DNA from: Prochlorothrix hollandica PCC 9006 = CALU 1027
GTDB taxonomy: Bacteria; Cyanobacteriota; Cyanobacteriia; Prochlorotrichales; Prochlorotrichaceae
Reading direction: 5' to 3'
DNA: 64,000 bases
Assembly (NCBI RefSeq): GCF_000332315.1
Contig: NZ_KB235937.1
Span: 132,588 to 196,587, forward strand
Shown: in pieces, positions 1 through 8,630 of the stretch
How positions within the stretch are numbered: the stretch's first letter is position 1
Layout: the number at the start of each line of letters is the position of its first letter
Made by a program: the position numbers and the translations under genes
The notes under the pieces: model-generated
Databases searched by the model: none
What the model was told of the DNA's origin: nothing
Seen by the model: only the letters and a program-made list of their open reading frames with translations

Positions 1-15
1 GGTGTCGGATAAATT

Positions 16-55
16 CGATACTGGTATCGTACTTTCATGCTAACCATGATAGCAT
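16..55. promoter_or_regulatory. Two short palindromes upstream of the small RHH ORF
   Basis: Two inverted repeats precede the small ORF that starts at 82. The first is CGATAC-TG-GTATCG at 16-29. The second is ATGCTA at 37-42 paired with TAGCAT at 50-55. Ribbon-helix-helix proteins often bind such dyads in their own promoters, so autoregulation is possible, but that is inference. Confidence 0.3.
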
Positions 56-81
56 AGATGGATAGACGATGGGTAGGCGCA

Positions 82-222
82 ATGGCGAAAGAAAGGCTCA
101 GTTTAAGGGTGTCGGGCGCTAGGTTGGCAAAGCTTAGGCGGATTGCGGAACAGAGAGAGAAGACGATGACCCAGCTTGTGGAAGACTGGATAGATCGGTT
201 GCAGGAAGAAAAGCCGTCCTAG
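82..222 (+). CDS. Small ribbon-helix-helix-like protein (46 aa)
   Basis: This 46-residue basic ORF begins MAKERLSLRVSG and ends in a tryptophan- and acid-containing helix (LVEDWIDRL). The pattern is one short beta strand followed by two helices, as in ribbon-helix-helix DNA-binding proteins and some antitoxins. No toxin gene follows it. Its stop codon lies inside a perfect 7-bp stem (CCGTCCT/AGGACGG, 214-230) followed by GGCTTTAGAC. That resembles the right-end hairpin of IS200/IS605 TnpB elements, so the gene may be a passenger or remnant of such an element whose remainder lies off the left edge. The ORF is short, and the family call rests only on residue pattern. Confidence 0.5.
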   Translation: MAKERLSLRVSGARLAKLRRIAEQREKTMTQLVEDWIDRLQEEKPS

Positions 223-240
223 AAGGACGGGGCTTTAGAC
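211..240 (+). mobile_element. IS200/IS605-like right-end hairpin (possible remnant)
   Basis: The stem CCGTCCT-AGA-AGGACGG lies at 214-230, flanked by AAG and GGCTT. Hairpins of this form, containing GTCCT and followed by GGGCTTTAGACC, are commonly seen at the right ends of TnpB-type elements in cyanobacteria. No tnpA or tnpB is visible in the window, so this can only be a remnant or an element edge. Confidence 0.35.
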
Positions 241-263
241 CCAGATTTTCGGTAATAAATCGG

Positions 264-512
264 CTAGTAATAGTCGGCTTCAGGCTGGGGCTGAACCAGT
301 GCAAAATTAGAGGGATCGTACATATAACGCACCGCCTCTTCTTCCAGACGGTGGACTTCATAGGCTTCAAGATGGCTAGTGGATCGCAGGGCCGCTAAAT
401 AACCATCCAGATACAGGCGAAGATCATCAAATCGATACCCTCGTTCCCACAGGGCGACCATGGCATCGGTAAGCCGTTGGTAGTGGCGAATTGTAGTAGC
501 GTCTTGAAGCAT
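264..512 (-). CDS. DUF6761 family protein (82 aa)
   Basis: This 82-residue cyanobacterial conserved protein of unknown function matches my recollection of the DUF6761 family. The pattern MLQDATTIRHYQ...DAMVALWERGYRFDDLRLYLDGYLA and the HRLEEEAVRYMYDP block are typical. It is predicted soluble and mostly helical, with no signal peptide. The full-length start is the ATG at 512. It stands alone, facing the small RHH ORF, with a 1.28-kb gene-free stretch upstream. No biochemical role is known to me. Confidence 0.8.
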   Translation of the reverse strand: MLQDATTIRHYQRLTDAMVALWERGYRFDDLRLYLDGYLAALRSTSHLEAYEVHRLEEEAVRYMYDPSNFALVQPQPEADYY

Positions 513-872
513 GGCGGAACCACCTAAAGTAAAATGTTATGGTTACAGTGTACAGAAGGGTAGATAAAGATAAATCGGACAAAAGTCGAGATTTAAGCTA
601 AGAATTATAGGTCTTAAGTTATAGGTCTTAAGGATGAAGATCAAGATATTCAGCGATCGCCGCCCCCCAGCCGGAATCCCCCGTTGATGACTTCAGGGAT
701 CAGAAGCACGTTTCAGTGATATCCACCGCGATCGATACCAGACCGTGAGAGCCGATCGGGGACGATTCGGATTTGGCCCATGCCATTGAACTCCCCCAGG
801 GTTACCTCCTATTTTAGCCACCAAGCAGGGACAAATCCCTAGAGGAAAATCTTTGAGTAGGAAGCCGTTTGA

Positions 873-975
873 TACAGCAGTCCGAAATGGGTCGTGTGGT
901 GTGGGTCCGCAGGGCGCACACTCCCCAAAGGGTTTCAGCCATGGAGATCCTTACAACTGATTTAGGGTTGCTGCA
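873..975 (+). repeat. Family-A element, copy A1 (103 bp)
   Basis: The element starts TACAGCAGTCC and ends GGGTTGCTGCA (consensus end TGCTGTA). The core has a diverged GTGTGGTGTG palindrome and AAGGGTTTCAGCC. Length equals that of most copies in the window (103 bp including both TA ends). Confidence 0.8.
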
Positions 976-1593
976 GACCTATTGGATAGACCTAGAATTC
1001 CCAAGGCAGACAGCGGTTTGATCTGGAATGACGCAACGGTTCAATTCTAAAGTCTTTTGGAAGAGTGGGTATCCCCCAGGGTCAGGGGGGAGGGGAGTAA
1101 CAACCATTACAAAACCCTAGGATTGATTTTGCTAGGGTTAGTTCCTAATGGGCCTATCCGAAAATCAAAGCGGAAGCACGACTTGGCTCTACTTCCCCCG
1201 AAATTTCCCCCTAGACCCATTCCCAGATCAAAATCTCCCTATGGCAAGGTTTTCCCTTGGGGTTGGGACGAGTGTAAGGGGTGCATCCCCGTCTTTGGGA
1301 CTGCACTCGACCCCAGGGCGGGAGCGGGGGCAACGTCCCTACCTGGCCCTCAAAAAACTAGGATGCACCCACTCTAAGGAAGTCCATACCTGAGAACCCT
1401 AGCTATGGCGTAGGCTGAACCCAACGGCGGAACCCTGAGGACGATTCCAACAGCCCGTTGGGGTTTAAGCAACCTGTTAACCCGTAATCCCATGTTTTGA
1501 GACCTTAAACCATAGGAAATAGCTCAAAGCCGAGATTTTAGATTACAGTCGAACTTAACCGACCTACTCAATACTCGTTCACCCAGACCAACG

Positions 1594-1685
1594 GGGCACC
1601 TCGAAAAATCCAAATTCTCGCCCCTGTGCTAACGCAAGAATAGGGGTTGGGTTGGGCGGCTTCGCCGCCCAACCCAATTAATTGA
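1594..1685 (+). repeat. Family-C element, copy C1 (right end lost)
   Basis: The left end GGGCACCTCG and the interior, including the GGCGGCTTCGCCGCC hairpin, match copies at 14244 and 34445. The right terminal CGAGGTGCCC is missing after AATTAATT, so this is a decayed copy. Confidence 0.75.
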
Positions 1686-1790
1686 ATCCAGTCAGGGCAA
1701 CTTGAGGATGGTTTCACATTCTGATAGTTCCCATATTCTGCCTTCAATCCTGTCATTTTCTCTGTCTTTAACCTTTACCACTCAAATTCT

Positions 1791-2552
1791 GTGAGTTCTG
1801 TTTCTACCCAGATTATTGAGGGGAACCCCCATTTACGATCGCTGCTGGGTTGGCATCTGCAGCAGCTCGGTTATGGTGTTTTCCAGTCGGCTAACTTGAC
1901 CCAAGGTCAAAGTGCCTTTCAGCGGCTTCAGCCTGACTTAATTATTCTAGATGCCGATCTGTCCGATGGCAGTGGGCTGGAGTTTTGCCGTTGGCTACGG
2001 CGGCAGTCCCCTGTGATGGTGCTGATTTTATCCACCCGTGTTACGGAGGCGGATATCGTCGCGGGGCTGAAGGCGGGCGCAGATGACTATTTGCCCAAAC
2101 CCTTTGGGATGCAAGAGTTTTTAGCGCGGGCTGATGCCTTAACCCGGCGCATTCGCAACCCCATTCCCCCTGCCTACCTCGATTACGGCGACTTGAAGGT
2201 GGATCTGGTGCAACGGCGGGTCAAGCTCAAGGACGAAACCATTGATTTAACGCCCCAGGAGTTCAGTCTGCTGTATGTTCTGGCCCAAGCCAGTGGTTTG
2301 CCCCTGAGCCGGTTGGAACTGCTACAACGGGCTTGGCCGGATGCCATTGATAACCCTCGCACGGTGGACACCCATATTTTGTCCCTGCGCAAAAAACTAG
2401 AAGTGGATCCCCGCCAGCCTAACCTAATTCAAACCGTGCGCAATGTGGGCTACCGCTTCAATGCGGAGGCCAGCCGCAAAGCGGCCCTGGCCAAAGGAAC
2501 CCCAGGGGCAGTGGTGTCTAATCTACGGCCCACCGCCGCAGCTTCATCCTGA
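1791..2552 (+). CDS. nblR: OmpR-family response regulator, NblR-like
   Basis: This is a 253-aa response regulator with an N-terminal receiver domain (about 5-120) and a C-terminal winged-helix DNA-binding domain (about 130-228). The phospho-acceptor position is D54 (IILDADLSDG), the switch serine is S81 and the conserved lysine is K103 (YLPKPFG). The usual N-terminal acidic pair is reduced to a single E10 (IIEGNPH). The helix region SRLELLQRAWPDAIDNPRTVDTHILSLRKKLE is the form I associate with NblR, which controls phycobilisome degradation in cyanobacteria and whose phosphorylation has been reported to be dispensable. NblR is therefore the best guess, but another OmpR-type regulator is possible. 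The start is a GTG. No kinase is adjacent, and a terminator follows. Confidence 0.75.
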   Translation: MSSVSTQIIEGNPHLRSLLGWHLQQLGYGVFQSANLTQGQSAFQRLQPDLIILDADLSDGSGLEFCRWLRRQSPVMVLILSTRVTEADIVAGLKAGADDYLPKPFGMQEFLARADALTRRIRNPIPPAYLDYGDLKVDLVQRRVKLKDETIDLTPQEFSLLYVLAQASGLPLSRLELLQRAWPDAIDNPRTVDTHILSLRKKLEVDPRQPNLIQTVRNVGYRFNAEASRKAALAKGTPGAVVSNLRPTAAASS

Positions 2553-2706
2553 GCAACCCCAGGTAGGGGCAAACCCCCTGGAGTGGCCACAGCACCCAGA
2601 GCCAGGATCGGCCTGGGAAACTGTCAAACGGTGCTGGACACCTCTGCCTAGGACATCACTGCCCTGGTGATGGCAAAAATTTCAAGCATTGCCTGTCTTC
2701 TCTAGG

Positions 2707-2739
2707 GCGACCTCCTACGGGTTAGGGGGTCGCTTTTTT
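2707..2739 (+). terminator. Rho-independent terminator after the response regulator
   Basis: A GCGACCTCC...GGGGGTCGC hairpin is followed by TTTTTT. It lies between the plus-strand regulator and the convergent uvrC. Confidence 0.8.
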
Positions 2740-2786
2740 CGGGGCAACTGTAGCCTCCCAACCGGGGCGATCGGCCTGGGGGAAAG

Positions 2787-4727
2787 TCACCCATCAGGAG
2801 AGGGCTGGGGGTGGAAATACTCGTAAATCTGTTGGGCGAGTTTGGGACCAATGCCAGGAACCGTGGCCAACTGGTCAGGGCTGGCGAGGCGGATATAGTC
2901 AATGGATCGAAATTGTGCCAAGAGTTCCTTTTGGCGGGTGTGACCGAGACCGGGAATCTCATCCAGCCGCGATCGGCGCAGGCGATCGCTGCGTTTTTGG
3001 CGATGGAAACTGACCGCAAAGCGGTGGGACTCGTCCCGCAAGCGGCGCAGCAGTTGCACTCCTGGCTGTTCCGGTGCTGTCACCAAGGGTTGGGATTGGC
3101 CCGGTAGAAAAATCTCCTCCCGCTTTTTCGCTAAGCTCACCACCCGCAGGTCTTCCAGCAGGTTCAACTCCTTCAGCACGGCCACCACCGCCGACAGTTG
3201 CCCCTTGCCCCCATCGATCATCACCAAGTCGGGCCAGTCAGCGAGATCAGCATCTGGGCGCAATAAACTGGGGCTGCGATCGCCCTGGGGTCGCAGTTCC
3301 CGACCTTGGGCCTTAGCGAGGCTGTGGCGACGGAAGCGACGACCGATAACCTCCGCCATACTGGCGAAATCGTCGGAGTGGCCAGCGGTCACCGTGGGAT
3401 CCTTGATTTTGTAGCGGCGGTAGTGCTGCTTGGCAGGCAGGCCATCGACAAAGACCACTTGGGAGGCCACCGCATCAGAGCCTTGGCTGTGGGAAATGTC
3501 ATAGCCTTCAATGCGCCGGGGCAAGTCTGGTAAGTCCAAAATTTCGGCGAGATCCTGGAGAGATTGGGCCTGACGATCGGCGGCCTGTTGGGTTCGGGCC
3601 AGTTCATAGCCCGCATTGCGCTCCACCAGGGCCACCAGTTCCGCCTTGCCCTGGCGCTGGGGCACCACAATCTCCACCTTGCGCCCCCGCCGTTGGCTCA
3701 AATACTGCCCCAAAATCTCGGTTTCCGGGAGGCCATGCTGCACCAGAATTTCCCCCGGAATCTCCACGGGATCCACCTGGGCATAATGCTCCTCCAGTAC
3801 CCGCTGCAAGAGACTGCCGGGGGTTTCCGCCTGGGCATCCGCCACAAAGCCCAATCGCCCCACCAGCCGCCCCGCCCGAATTTGAAAGATTTGCACACAG
3901 GCATGGATCTCGTCCGCCGCCAAGGCGATGGCATCTTGGGACACCGTATCATCGGGCAAGGCTACTTTTTGTTGGGCACCCAAGTGCTGTAACCCTTGCA
4001 GTTGATCGCGAAACTGGGCGGCTTGCTCAAAGTTGAGGGCAGCGGCGGCCTTGGCCATGTGCTGCTGGATCAGGGCTTCCAGTTCCTGGGTGCGTCCTTG
4101 GAAAACCATGGCTGCTTTGGCGACGGTGCGGTGGTAGTCCTCCGGGCTAATGCGTTGCTGACAGACCCCCGGACAGCGACCCAAGTCGTAATTGAGACAG
4201 GGGCGATCTTTAAAGAGGGGCTGGCGACGCTGGCGCAGGGGAAAGAGCCGTTGCACGAGACCAAGGGTCTGGCGCAGCAACCCGGTGTCCACATAGGGTC
4301 CATAGTAGCGGTCTTGGCTGTGGCCCATGCGCCGCTTGCGGGTGATAAAGAGACGGGGATAATCCTCGGACCAAGTAATGCAGAGATAGGGATATTTTTT
4401 GTCGTCTTTGAGCAGCACATTGAAGTGGGGTTGGTGCTGCTTAATCAGGTTGGATTCCAGGGCGAGGGCTTCGGCTTCGCTGTCGGTGACGATGAATTCA
4501 ATGTCTGCCACCTGTTGCACCATCAGGGCGATGCGGGGGCTGAGGGGTTGGCTGGGACGGAAGTAGGAGCGCACCCGCGATCGCAGGGTTTTGGATTTAC
4601 CAATGTAGAGAATTTGGTCCAGGCGATCGCGCATTAAATAGACCCCCGGCTCTGGGGGTATCGCTTTGAGCAGGGTCTCCAGGCGATCGGGGGTTTGCAG
4701 GAGGGGAACCACGGAATCTAGGGTCAC
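2787..4727 (-). CDS. uvrC: UvrABC excinuclease subunit C
   Basis: UvrC makes both incisions around DNA damage during nucleotide excision repair, working with UvrA and UvrB. In order the protein has a GIY-YIG nuclease domain (PGVYLM...ILYIGKSK...R...[15 protein letters not shown]), a UVR coiled segment ([14 protein letters not shown]), an RNase H-like 5' nuclease domain ([29 protein letters not shown]) and tandem helix-hairpin-helix motifs at the end ([15 protein letters not shown]). The reading frame is open further upstream to a TTG at 4838, but that 37-residue stretch is proline-rich and overlaps the preceding gene. The GTG at 4727, just before [16 protein letters not shown], gives the normal length of about 646 aa. 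Confidence 0.95.
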   Translation of the reverse strand: MTLDSVVPLLQTPDRLETLLKAIPPEPGVYLMRDRLDQILYIGKSKTLRSRVRSYFRPSQPLSPRIALMVQQVADIEFIVTDSEAEALALESNLIKQHQPHFNVLLKDDKKYPYLCITWSEDYPRLFITRKRRMGHSQDRYYGPYVDTGLLRQTLGLVQRLFPLRQRRQPLFKDRPCLNYDLGRCPGVCQQRISPEDYHRTVAKAAMVFQGRTQELEALIQQHMAKAAAALNFEQAAQFRDQLQGLQHLGAQQKVALPDDTVSQDAIALAADEIHACVQIFQIRAGRLVGRLGFVADAQAETPGSLLQRVLEEHYAQVDPVEIPGEILVQHGLPETEILGQYLSQRRGRKVEIVVPQRQGKAELVALVERNAGYELARTQQAADRQAQSLQDLAEILDLPDLPRRIEGYDISHSQGSDAVASQVVFVDGLPAKQHYRRYKIKDPTVTAGHSDDFASMAEVIGRRFRRHSLAKAQGRELRPQGDRSPSLLRPDADLADWPDLVMIDGGKGQLSAVVAVLKELNLLEDLRVVSLAKKREEIFLPGQSQPLVTAPEQPGVQLLRRLRDESHRFAVSFHRQKRSDRLRRSRLDEIPGLGHTRQKELLAQFRSIDYIRLASPDQLATVPGIGPKLAQQIYEYFHPQPSPDG

Positions 4728-4789
4728 GGCACACACGGGCGGCGATGGGGATGGGTCAGGGTCGGGAACGGGGGCAACGGCAGTCAGCC

Positions 4790-7018
4790 CTAGGGGGCAA
4801 CCGGGGGGCGATCGGTACAGTGGTAGAGGCGGGACCAATAGCCCGGAGCCTCGGGATGGTCTTCGGTGCTGTAATGACAGCCCAAGGGTTCCACATCTTG
4901 GCGAGCTGCCGAAAAATTAAGAACCCACAGGGAGAGGGGGCGAGGGGCTTGGGCTAGGAAACGGTGGAGGGCTTGGGTGCCTTCTTCGCGATCGTGATCC
5001 CAATGGGCGAGGAAAAACTGGGGCGGTTGGGGGGGCAGTGGGGAGGAATCGAGGCGGGGGACAGCGTCATAAGCCTGGTGCAACTGCCACCCTAAACTGA
5101 GGAGTTGACCCGTTTCCCCGGTGGTGTGGTGCAGAAAGACCATGGCAACGGGAGCCTGCCCCCAGTCCCCTGGCCAATCCCCCTGCCATGCCTGGATTAA
5201 GCGCTGTACCATGACATCGGCTTGTTCGGTTTTTTGGTATAGCCCGTTATGGACCACGCTCCCACTCCCCAGGAGTCCCAAGGCCAGGATCAACACCACG
5301 CCCCACCGCTGTCCCTGGAGTTTTAGGGATCCCTTAAGTAAACCTGCCCCCCCCCGATCCCAGCCGGGAGCCAGTCCCCAGGCCACCGCCAGCAGCACCG
5401 CCGGCAAGACCACAAATTGATAACGGGGAGCCAGGGTCAGATCCAGTCCCCCGCCATAGACCAGCAGCAGAAAGAGGCTAGCACTGGCCAGGATTTGGCT
5501 GATCAACAGGGATGGAACGGTGAAGGCTGGAACGGTGAAGGCTGGCAGGGATCCCGGCACCAATCCCTGAGGGTTTAAAAACCTAGGCGCTACAAACTTA
5601 GGATCCAGAGGTCCAGAGTTCAGAGATCCAGAGTCCAGGGGTCCAGAGTCCAGGGGTCCAGCATCCAGAGATCCAGCATCCAGAGGTCCAGAGTCCAGAG
5701 ATCCAGCATCCAGAGATCCAGAGTCGAGAGATCCAGCATCCAGAGATCCAGAGTCCAGAGATCCAGAGTCCAGAGATCCAGAGTCCAGAGGTCCAGCATC
5801 CAGAGACTCTGGAGCAGCGGATCTGATCGCCGGGGATTGCGGAAGGGTAGCAACCTGAGACCCTCGATCGGGGTGTGACCGGGCAAACCCCAGGGTGAAG
5901 GCTAGATAGGTGATGCCCAGCAGCATCAGGGCGATCGCCCCCCCTTGCCAGCCCCAGGGCAGATCCGCTTCCAGGGGTGCCCCCATGACCATGGTGATCA
6001 ACCAGGCCAATAAGCGCCCCACCGGTTCCAGGACCCACAGCACCTGTTGCCCCAACCCCGATGCCTCTGTCCAGGACGATCGCGCCAGCCATTGGGTTAA
6101 ACCACTATCGCTAGGGGTGGAGGGCAAACGGGTCGCCAGACCTTGCCACAGCTTGAGTCCAATACTGGCAGTGATTCCCGTGGCTGCTGCCACCCCATAG
6201 AGCCGTTGCCACGATCGCGATCGTGCCTGGGACCGGGACATCCACCACACTCGCCCCAAGGCCACTGCCGCCGCCGCCAAGGCCAAACCATAGAAAAAAT
6301 GGGTGGCCAACCCCAAGCCGTTCAGAACAATCCAGGCCAAGATCTGGGACAGGGACAGGGGAACGTGGGTTTGAATCGATCGGACCCCCCGCCCAACAAA
6401 CCACAGCAGCAGCAAAATCCAGATCACACTCAAGGTGTAGTGGCGGGCTTCTTGGGCCAAATAGACCCCAAAGGGAGAGACGGCCATCAAGGCCGCGCTG
6501 AGGTGGGCTAGGGTTAAACGATGGGGGGAAGAACGACCCAGGCTGTGGGCCACCCCAAAGCTGAGGGGAATGGCCACCACCCCCAACAGGGCACTGAGGG
6601 CACGGCCCCCCACCAGGGAAACCCAGCCGTCCGAGGCGGGCCAGAGATGGAGCCACTGCTGGGTTAGTAAAAAGTAAAGGGGCGGATGGTTGCTTTCCGC
6701 CAGCAAGCGAGCCACCACGGATCCCGGTGTCCACAGACCGGGATAGCGCAGCGGCTGCAAGAGGGTATCCAGATCCATCAGGGTATCGACGGGAATCCCT
6801 TGATAGCCCTGACCCAGGCTAAACAACAGGGTGCTCCACTCATCAGCCCAGGGAGGTTTCAGTCCCAGGTTCCAAAACCGCAGCACCGCCCCCAACAGTG
6901 TCCACAACAACAGTGTCCACAACCCCAGACCCCCTAGCAGCCGCCTCCGGTGAACCGGAGATCCCTGGGGCGGTGGGACAGACCCCTCTGGGGTATGGGT
7001 CCAAGGGAGGGGTGCCAT
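4790..7018 (-). CDS. GT39-like integral membrane glycosyltransferase
   Basis: This 742-aa multi-spanning membrane protein looks like an ArnT/PMT (GT-C, family 39) glycosyltransferase, which moves a sugar from a polyprenyl-phosphate donor on the outer face of the membrane. An acidic pair lies in the first loop after TM1 ([12 protein letters not shown], near residue 55), followed by a conserved-looking [11 protein letters not shown] motif and then many hydrophobic segments. Unusually, a loop at about residues 400-470 is made almost entirely of [SP]LD[SA]G pentapeptides encoded by a 15-bp tandem array. The donor and acceptor cannot be told. It lies 4 bp downstream of pheA, and its tail overlaps only the optional uvrC extension. 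Confidence 0.8.
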   Translation of the reverse strand: MAPLPWTHTPEGSVPPPQGSPVHRRRLLGGLGLWTLLLWTLLGAVLRFWNLGLKPPWADEWSTLLFSLGQGYQGIPVDTLMDLDTLLQPLRYPGLWTPGSVVARLLAESNHPPLYFLLTQQWLHLWPASDGWVSLVGGRALSALLGVVAIPLSFGVAHSLGRSSPHRLTLAHLSAALMAVSPFGVYLAQEARHYTLSVIWILLLLWFVGRGVRSIQTHVPLSLSQILAWIVLNGLGLATHFFYGLALAAAAVALGRVWWMSRSQARSRSWQRLYGVAAATGITASIGLKLWQGLATRLPSTPSDSGLTQWLARSSWTEASGLGQQVLWVLEPVGRLLAWLITMVMGAPLEADLPWGWQGGAIALMLLGITYLAFTLGFARSHPDRGSQVATLPQSPAIRSAAPESLDAGPLDSGSLDSGSLDSGSLDAGSLDSGSLDAGSLDSGPLDAGSLDAGPLDSGPLDSGSLNSGPLDPKFVAPRFLNPQGLVPGSLPAFTVPAFTVPSLLISQILASASLFLLLVYGGGLDLTLAPRYQFVVLPAVLLAVAWGLAPGWDRGGAGLLKGSLKLQGQRWGVVLILALGLLGSGSVVHNGLYQKTEQADVMVQRLIQAWQGDWPGDWGQAPVAMVFLHHTTGETGQLLSLGWQLHQAYDAVPRLDSSPLPPQPPQFFLAHWDHDREEGTQALHRFLAQAPRPLSLWVLNFSAARQDVEPLGCHYSTEDHPEAPGYWSRLYHCTDRPPVAP
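5608..5810 (-). repeat. In-frame 15-bp tandem array inside the glycosyltransferase gene
   Basis: About 13 units of a 15-bp repeat (variants of AGAGATCCAGAGTCC on the plus strand) encode (S/P)LD(S/A)G pentapeptides. Units differ by single bases, and the reading frame is kept throughout. The copy number probably varies between strains. Confidence 0.95.
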
Positions 7019-7022
7019 GGGT

Positions 7023-7856
7023 CTAAATCACTGCATAACTGCCAAACACCTTGAGCACCTTGGTGGCCTCCCCCAGGGCTTGGACCGCCGTTTGCACCGG
7101 GGCTTGATCCAGATCCCCCTCCAGATCTAAAAAGAAATGGTAATCCCCTAAGGACCGCTTGGTGGGACGGGACTCAATGCGGCTGAGGTTGATGTGGCGA
7201 TCGGCCAAAATTTGCAGGGGCCACAGCAACGCGCCGGGGGCATTGGAGTGGAGACTAAAGGCGAGGGAGGTGTGGGTGCCCTGGGTGGAGGGATCCAGGC
7301 TGACAACCCAAAAGCGGGTGCAATTATCTGGATAATCATTAATGGGATAGGCCAGCACCGGCAGGTGATAGAGATCGGCAGCGCGATGGGAGGCAATGAC
7401 TCCCCGCTGGGGATGCTGGGCCAGGGAACTGAGGGCGGCGGTGGTGGAGTCCAAGGCCAAACAGTTGGCCTGGGGCACATGGGTTTCGGTCCAAACTTGG
7501 CACTGGGCCAGGGCTTGGGGATGGGAACAAATTTCGGTTACCTGATCCAAGGTGGGGGCGTAGCTGATCAGGGCATGGGCAATGGGCAAAATCAGGGTGC
7601 GTTGAATTTGCAACTGGTCTAACTGCCAGAGCATGTCTAAGGTCACCGTCACACTACCCTCAATGGAATTTTCCACCGGCACCACGGCAAAATCAGCCCC
7701 ATGGTCGGCCACCCCCTGGAGGGTGCGGGCAATGCTGGTGTGGGGCTGGAGGACACAGGACTGGGAAAATTGTTGGCTGAGCCACTCGGCACAACGGGTT
7801 GCTGCCCATTCAGTGTAGGTGCCAGCAGGGCCAAGGTGGGCAACGGAAAGAACCAT
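7023..7856 (-). CDS. pheA: Prephenate dehydratase
   Basis: This monofunctional 277-aa enzyme converts prephenate to phenylpyruvate in phenylalanine synthesis. The catalytic domain starts AHLGPAGTYTEWAA and contains VPVENSIEGSV and the NCTRFWV signature with its key threonine. A C-terminal ACT domain (about 195-275) has the ESRPTKRSLGDYHFFLDLEGD motif, the site of phenylalanine feedback in this family. The start is the ATG at 7856. It sits between rnhB and the glycosyltransferase on the same strand. Confidence 0.95.
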   Translation of the reverse strand: MVLSVAHLGPAGTYTEWAATRCAEWLSQQFSQSCVLQPHTSIARTLQGVADHGADFAVVPVENSIEGSVTVTLDMLWQLDQLQIQRTLILPIAHALISYAPTLDQVTEICSHPQALAQCQVWTETHVPQANCLALDSTTAALSSLAQHPQRGVIASHRAADLYHLPVLAYPINDYPDNCTRFWVVSLDPSTQGTHTSLAFSLHSNAPGALLWPLQILADRHINLSRIESRPTKRSLGDYHFFLDLEGDLDQAPVQTAVQALGEATKVLKVFGSYAVI

Positions 7857-7913
7857 AGTCGGGGGGTCGGGAAAAGGGTCGGGGGAGGGACGAGCTGACA
7901 GACGGGCTTACAA

Positions 7914-7966
7914 ACAAGCTGAACAACGGGCTGAACAACGGGCTGAACAACGGGCTGACCGACGAG
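7914..7966. repeat. 12-bp tandem array between rnhB and pheA
   Basis: Four to five units of GCTGAACAACGG, with edge variants, end right next to the rnhB stop codon. Confidence 0.9.
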
Positions 7967-7967
7967 C

Positions 7968-8630
7968 CTACAACAGGGGCAATTGCTGGGATCGGCAGGG
8001 GGCAAAGGAGCGGCGGTGGCAAGGGGAAACCCCCAGGCGCTGTAGGGCCGATCGGTGTTGGGCCGTACCATAGCCCTTGTGTTGGGCTATGCCATAGCCG
8101 GGATAACGACTATCCAGGCGCACCATTAGATCATCCCGCCACACCTTGGCCACCACACTGGCGGCAGCAATGGCAAGGCAGTGGCGATCGCCCTGGATAA
8201 TCGCCCGCTGCGGGAGGCTTAACCCCGGAATCAACTGGTTACCATCAATCCAACACCACTGGGGCACCGGTTGCAACTTGGCAATGGCCCGGTGCATGGC
8301 CAAAAGGGAGGCTTGGAGAATATTAAGGCGATCGATTTCCGCCACGGAAGCCAACCCCAATTGACAATCCCAGGCCACAGATCGGATATGGCCCACCAGA
8401 CCCTGCCGTTGGCGGGGGGACAATTGCTTACTATCCCGCAAGCCAGCCCCCTGCAAGTCCCGGTTCTCCCCAGGGGGCAGAATCACCGCTGCGGCCACCA
8501 CCGGCCCACACAGCGCCCCCCGCCCCACCTCATCCACCCCCGCCACCCCTAGGCCGCGATCGACGGCAAACCCTAGGGGATCGGGGGGAATGTGGCGGTG
8601 AGGAGATCCGGGCTGCTTCCTAATCCCCAT
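7968..8630 (-). CDS. rnhB: Ribonuclease HII
   Basis: RNase HII nicks RNA-DNA hybrids and removes single ribonucleotides from DNA. The 220-aa protein has the acidic active-site motifs [14 protein letters not shown] (D and E), [17 protein letters not shown] and [13 protein letters not shown]. The [16 protein letters not shown] segment is the usual type-2 signature. The ATG at 8630 overlaps the end of rne by 11 bp, suggesting translational coupling. The rne-rnhB order is common in cyanobacteria. Confidence 0.95.
   Translation of the reverse strand: MGIRKQPGSPHRHIPPDPLGFAVDRGLGVAGVDEVGRGALCGPVVAAAVILPPGENRDLQGAGLRDSKQLSPRQRQGLVGHIRSVAWDCQLGLASVAEIDRLNILQASLLAMHRAIAKLQPVPQWCWIDGNQLIPGLSLPQRAIIQGDRHCLAIAAASVVAKVWRDDLMVRLDSRYPGYGIAQHKGYGTAQHRSALQRLGVSPCHRRSFAPCRSQQLPLL

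Larger units (their letters stand above)
513..1790. other. 1.28-kb gene-free stretch
   Basis: No convincing gene is seen here. The stretch holds one family-A element (873-975), a right-truncated family-C element (from 1594) and GATCGC-rich sequence near 655. Short ORFs at 1057-1393 have no recognisable protein pattern. Confidence 0.6.

Noticed and set aside
5608-5810. The 15-bp array as a CRISPR or a frameshift artefact
   Set aside because: There are no spacers, the units are contiguous, and the frame of the glycosyltransferase stays open across all of them.
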